Made by a program: the position numbers and the translations under genes
In this document: positions 14,860 to 15,143 of the stretch, in pieces
How the letters are laid out: each line of letters starts with the position of its first letter
Position numbering within the stretch: position 1 is the first letter of the stretch
Notes under the pieces: model-generated
The model's database searches: none
The model's input: only the letters and a program-made list of their open reading frames with translations
What the model was told of the DNA's origin: nothing
From: Cocleimonas sp.
GTDB taxonomy: Bacteria > Pseudomonadota > Gammaproteobacteria > Thiotrichales > Thiotrichaceae
DNA length: 15,143 nt
Assembly (NCBI GenBank): GCA_023145485.1
Contig: JAGLDT010000112.1
Coordinates: forward strand, 1 to 15,143
Direction of reading: 5' to 3'

Positions 14860-14897
14860 TAAAGAATACTAAATAAATATTTACTTAATATTCTTTA
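14860..14897. repeat. AT-rich palindrome between yajC and secD
   Basis: TAAAGAATA (14860-14868) and TATTCTTTA (14889-14897) are perfect 9-bp arms. Most of the 20 bases between them can also pair, giving an imperfect 38-bp palindrome. It lies inside the presumed yajC-secD transcript, 13 bp after the yajC stop. It could be an RNA processing or attenuation element, or have no function. No GC-rich core is present, so a strong terminator is unlikely. Confidence 0.6.
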
Positions 14898-14910
14898 CTA
14901 AAAGAATCAG

Positions 14911-15143
14911 TTAAAGGTCTTTTACTGTTCCTTTTGGCATAACCGAGCCAACCGCATGACGTTGAATAGTAATAACCGTGTCAGCTGTTATTTTTAGCTG
15001 GATGTAGTTATCATCAATTTTCTGCACCTTACCTAAAATACCACTTGCTGTAGAAATCTCATCACCCTTTCTTAGATCATCAAGTAATGCCTGATGCTCT
15101 TTTGCTTTCTTTGACTGCGGGCGAATAATCATAAAATACATGA
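14911..15143 (-). CDS. yajC: Sec translocon accessory protein YajC, 5' end beyond window
   Basis: YajC is a small inner-membrane protein that co-purifies with SecDF. The 76 residues readable from position 15141 begin MYFMIIRPQSKKAKEHQALL, which matches the end of the YajC membrane segment and its IRPQ motif. The soluble C-terminal region follows, with KGDEISTASGILGKV and TVITIQRHAVGSVMPKGT. The Met at 15141 is internal to the family's membrane helix; family members have about 25-35 more residues before it, so the true start lies outside the window. The stop at 14911 is normal. Order and orientation with secD and secF are canonical. Confidence 0.95.
   Translation of the reverse strand, partial: MYFMIIRPQSKKAKEHQALLDDLRKGDEISTASGILGKVQKIDDNYIQLKITADTVITIQRHAVGSVMPKGTVKDL

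Overview
The window looks like a piece of an AT-rich gammaproteobacterial chromosome. The evidence is the gene content and order (pcnB-folK-panB-panC as one co-oriented run, yajC-secD-secF as another, a cytoplasmic AmpD, a GspF of the type II secretion family, a succinyl-DAP aminotransferase) together with AT-rich intergenic DNA and sigma70-like promoters. I cannot name genus or species from sequence alone. Most of the window is housekeeping. I found no CRISPR array, transposase, integrase, phage gene or recognisable defence system.

Layout. Positions 1-51 hold the 5' part of a minus-strand tRNA-Gly(GCC) with a near-consensus promoter. Next comes a lipoprotein-type phospholipase D family protein (273-1352, +), tail to tail with dapC (1345-2535, -). 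A divergent intergenic region carrying plausible promoters for both sides separates dapC from gspF (2825-4039, +), which stands alone without other gsp genes. The minus-strand run pcnB > folK > panB > panC (7567 down to 4062) has gaps of 24 and 45 bp and a TGATG stop/start overlap at panB/panC. It combines RNA polyadenylation with the folate and pantothenate pathways. ampD (7767-8360, +) is divergent from pcnB.

From 8346 to 11658 lie four co-oriented minus-strand genes, all predicted to act in the cell envelope and none of known role: a small anchored protein with a Cys-containing repeat, a TlpA-like thioredoxin-fold protein, a BON-OmpA fusion, and a META-domain protein with an Ala/Lys/Glu-rich tail. 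They are separated by 137-387 bp AT-rich gaps containing an 18-bp perfect hairpin terminator and an unusual set of alternating inverted repeats, so they look like separate transcription units rather than one operon. This is the least explained part of the window.

From 11989 to the right edge lies the Sec accessory set secF, secD and the 3' part of yajC, all on the minus strand. secD and secF overlap by ATGA, and an AT-rich palindrome sits between yajC and secD.

Functional links. dapC supplies meso-DAP for peptidoglycan and lysine, AmpD recycles the peptidoglycan, and a BON-OmpA protein would sit near the same wall. SecDF-YajC helps export the several signal-peptide proteins encoded here. These links are thematic and do not by themselves show a shared system.
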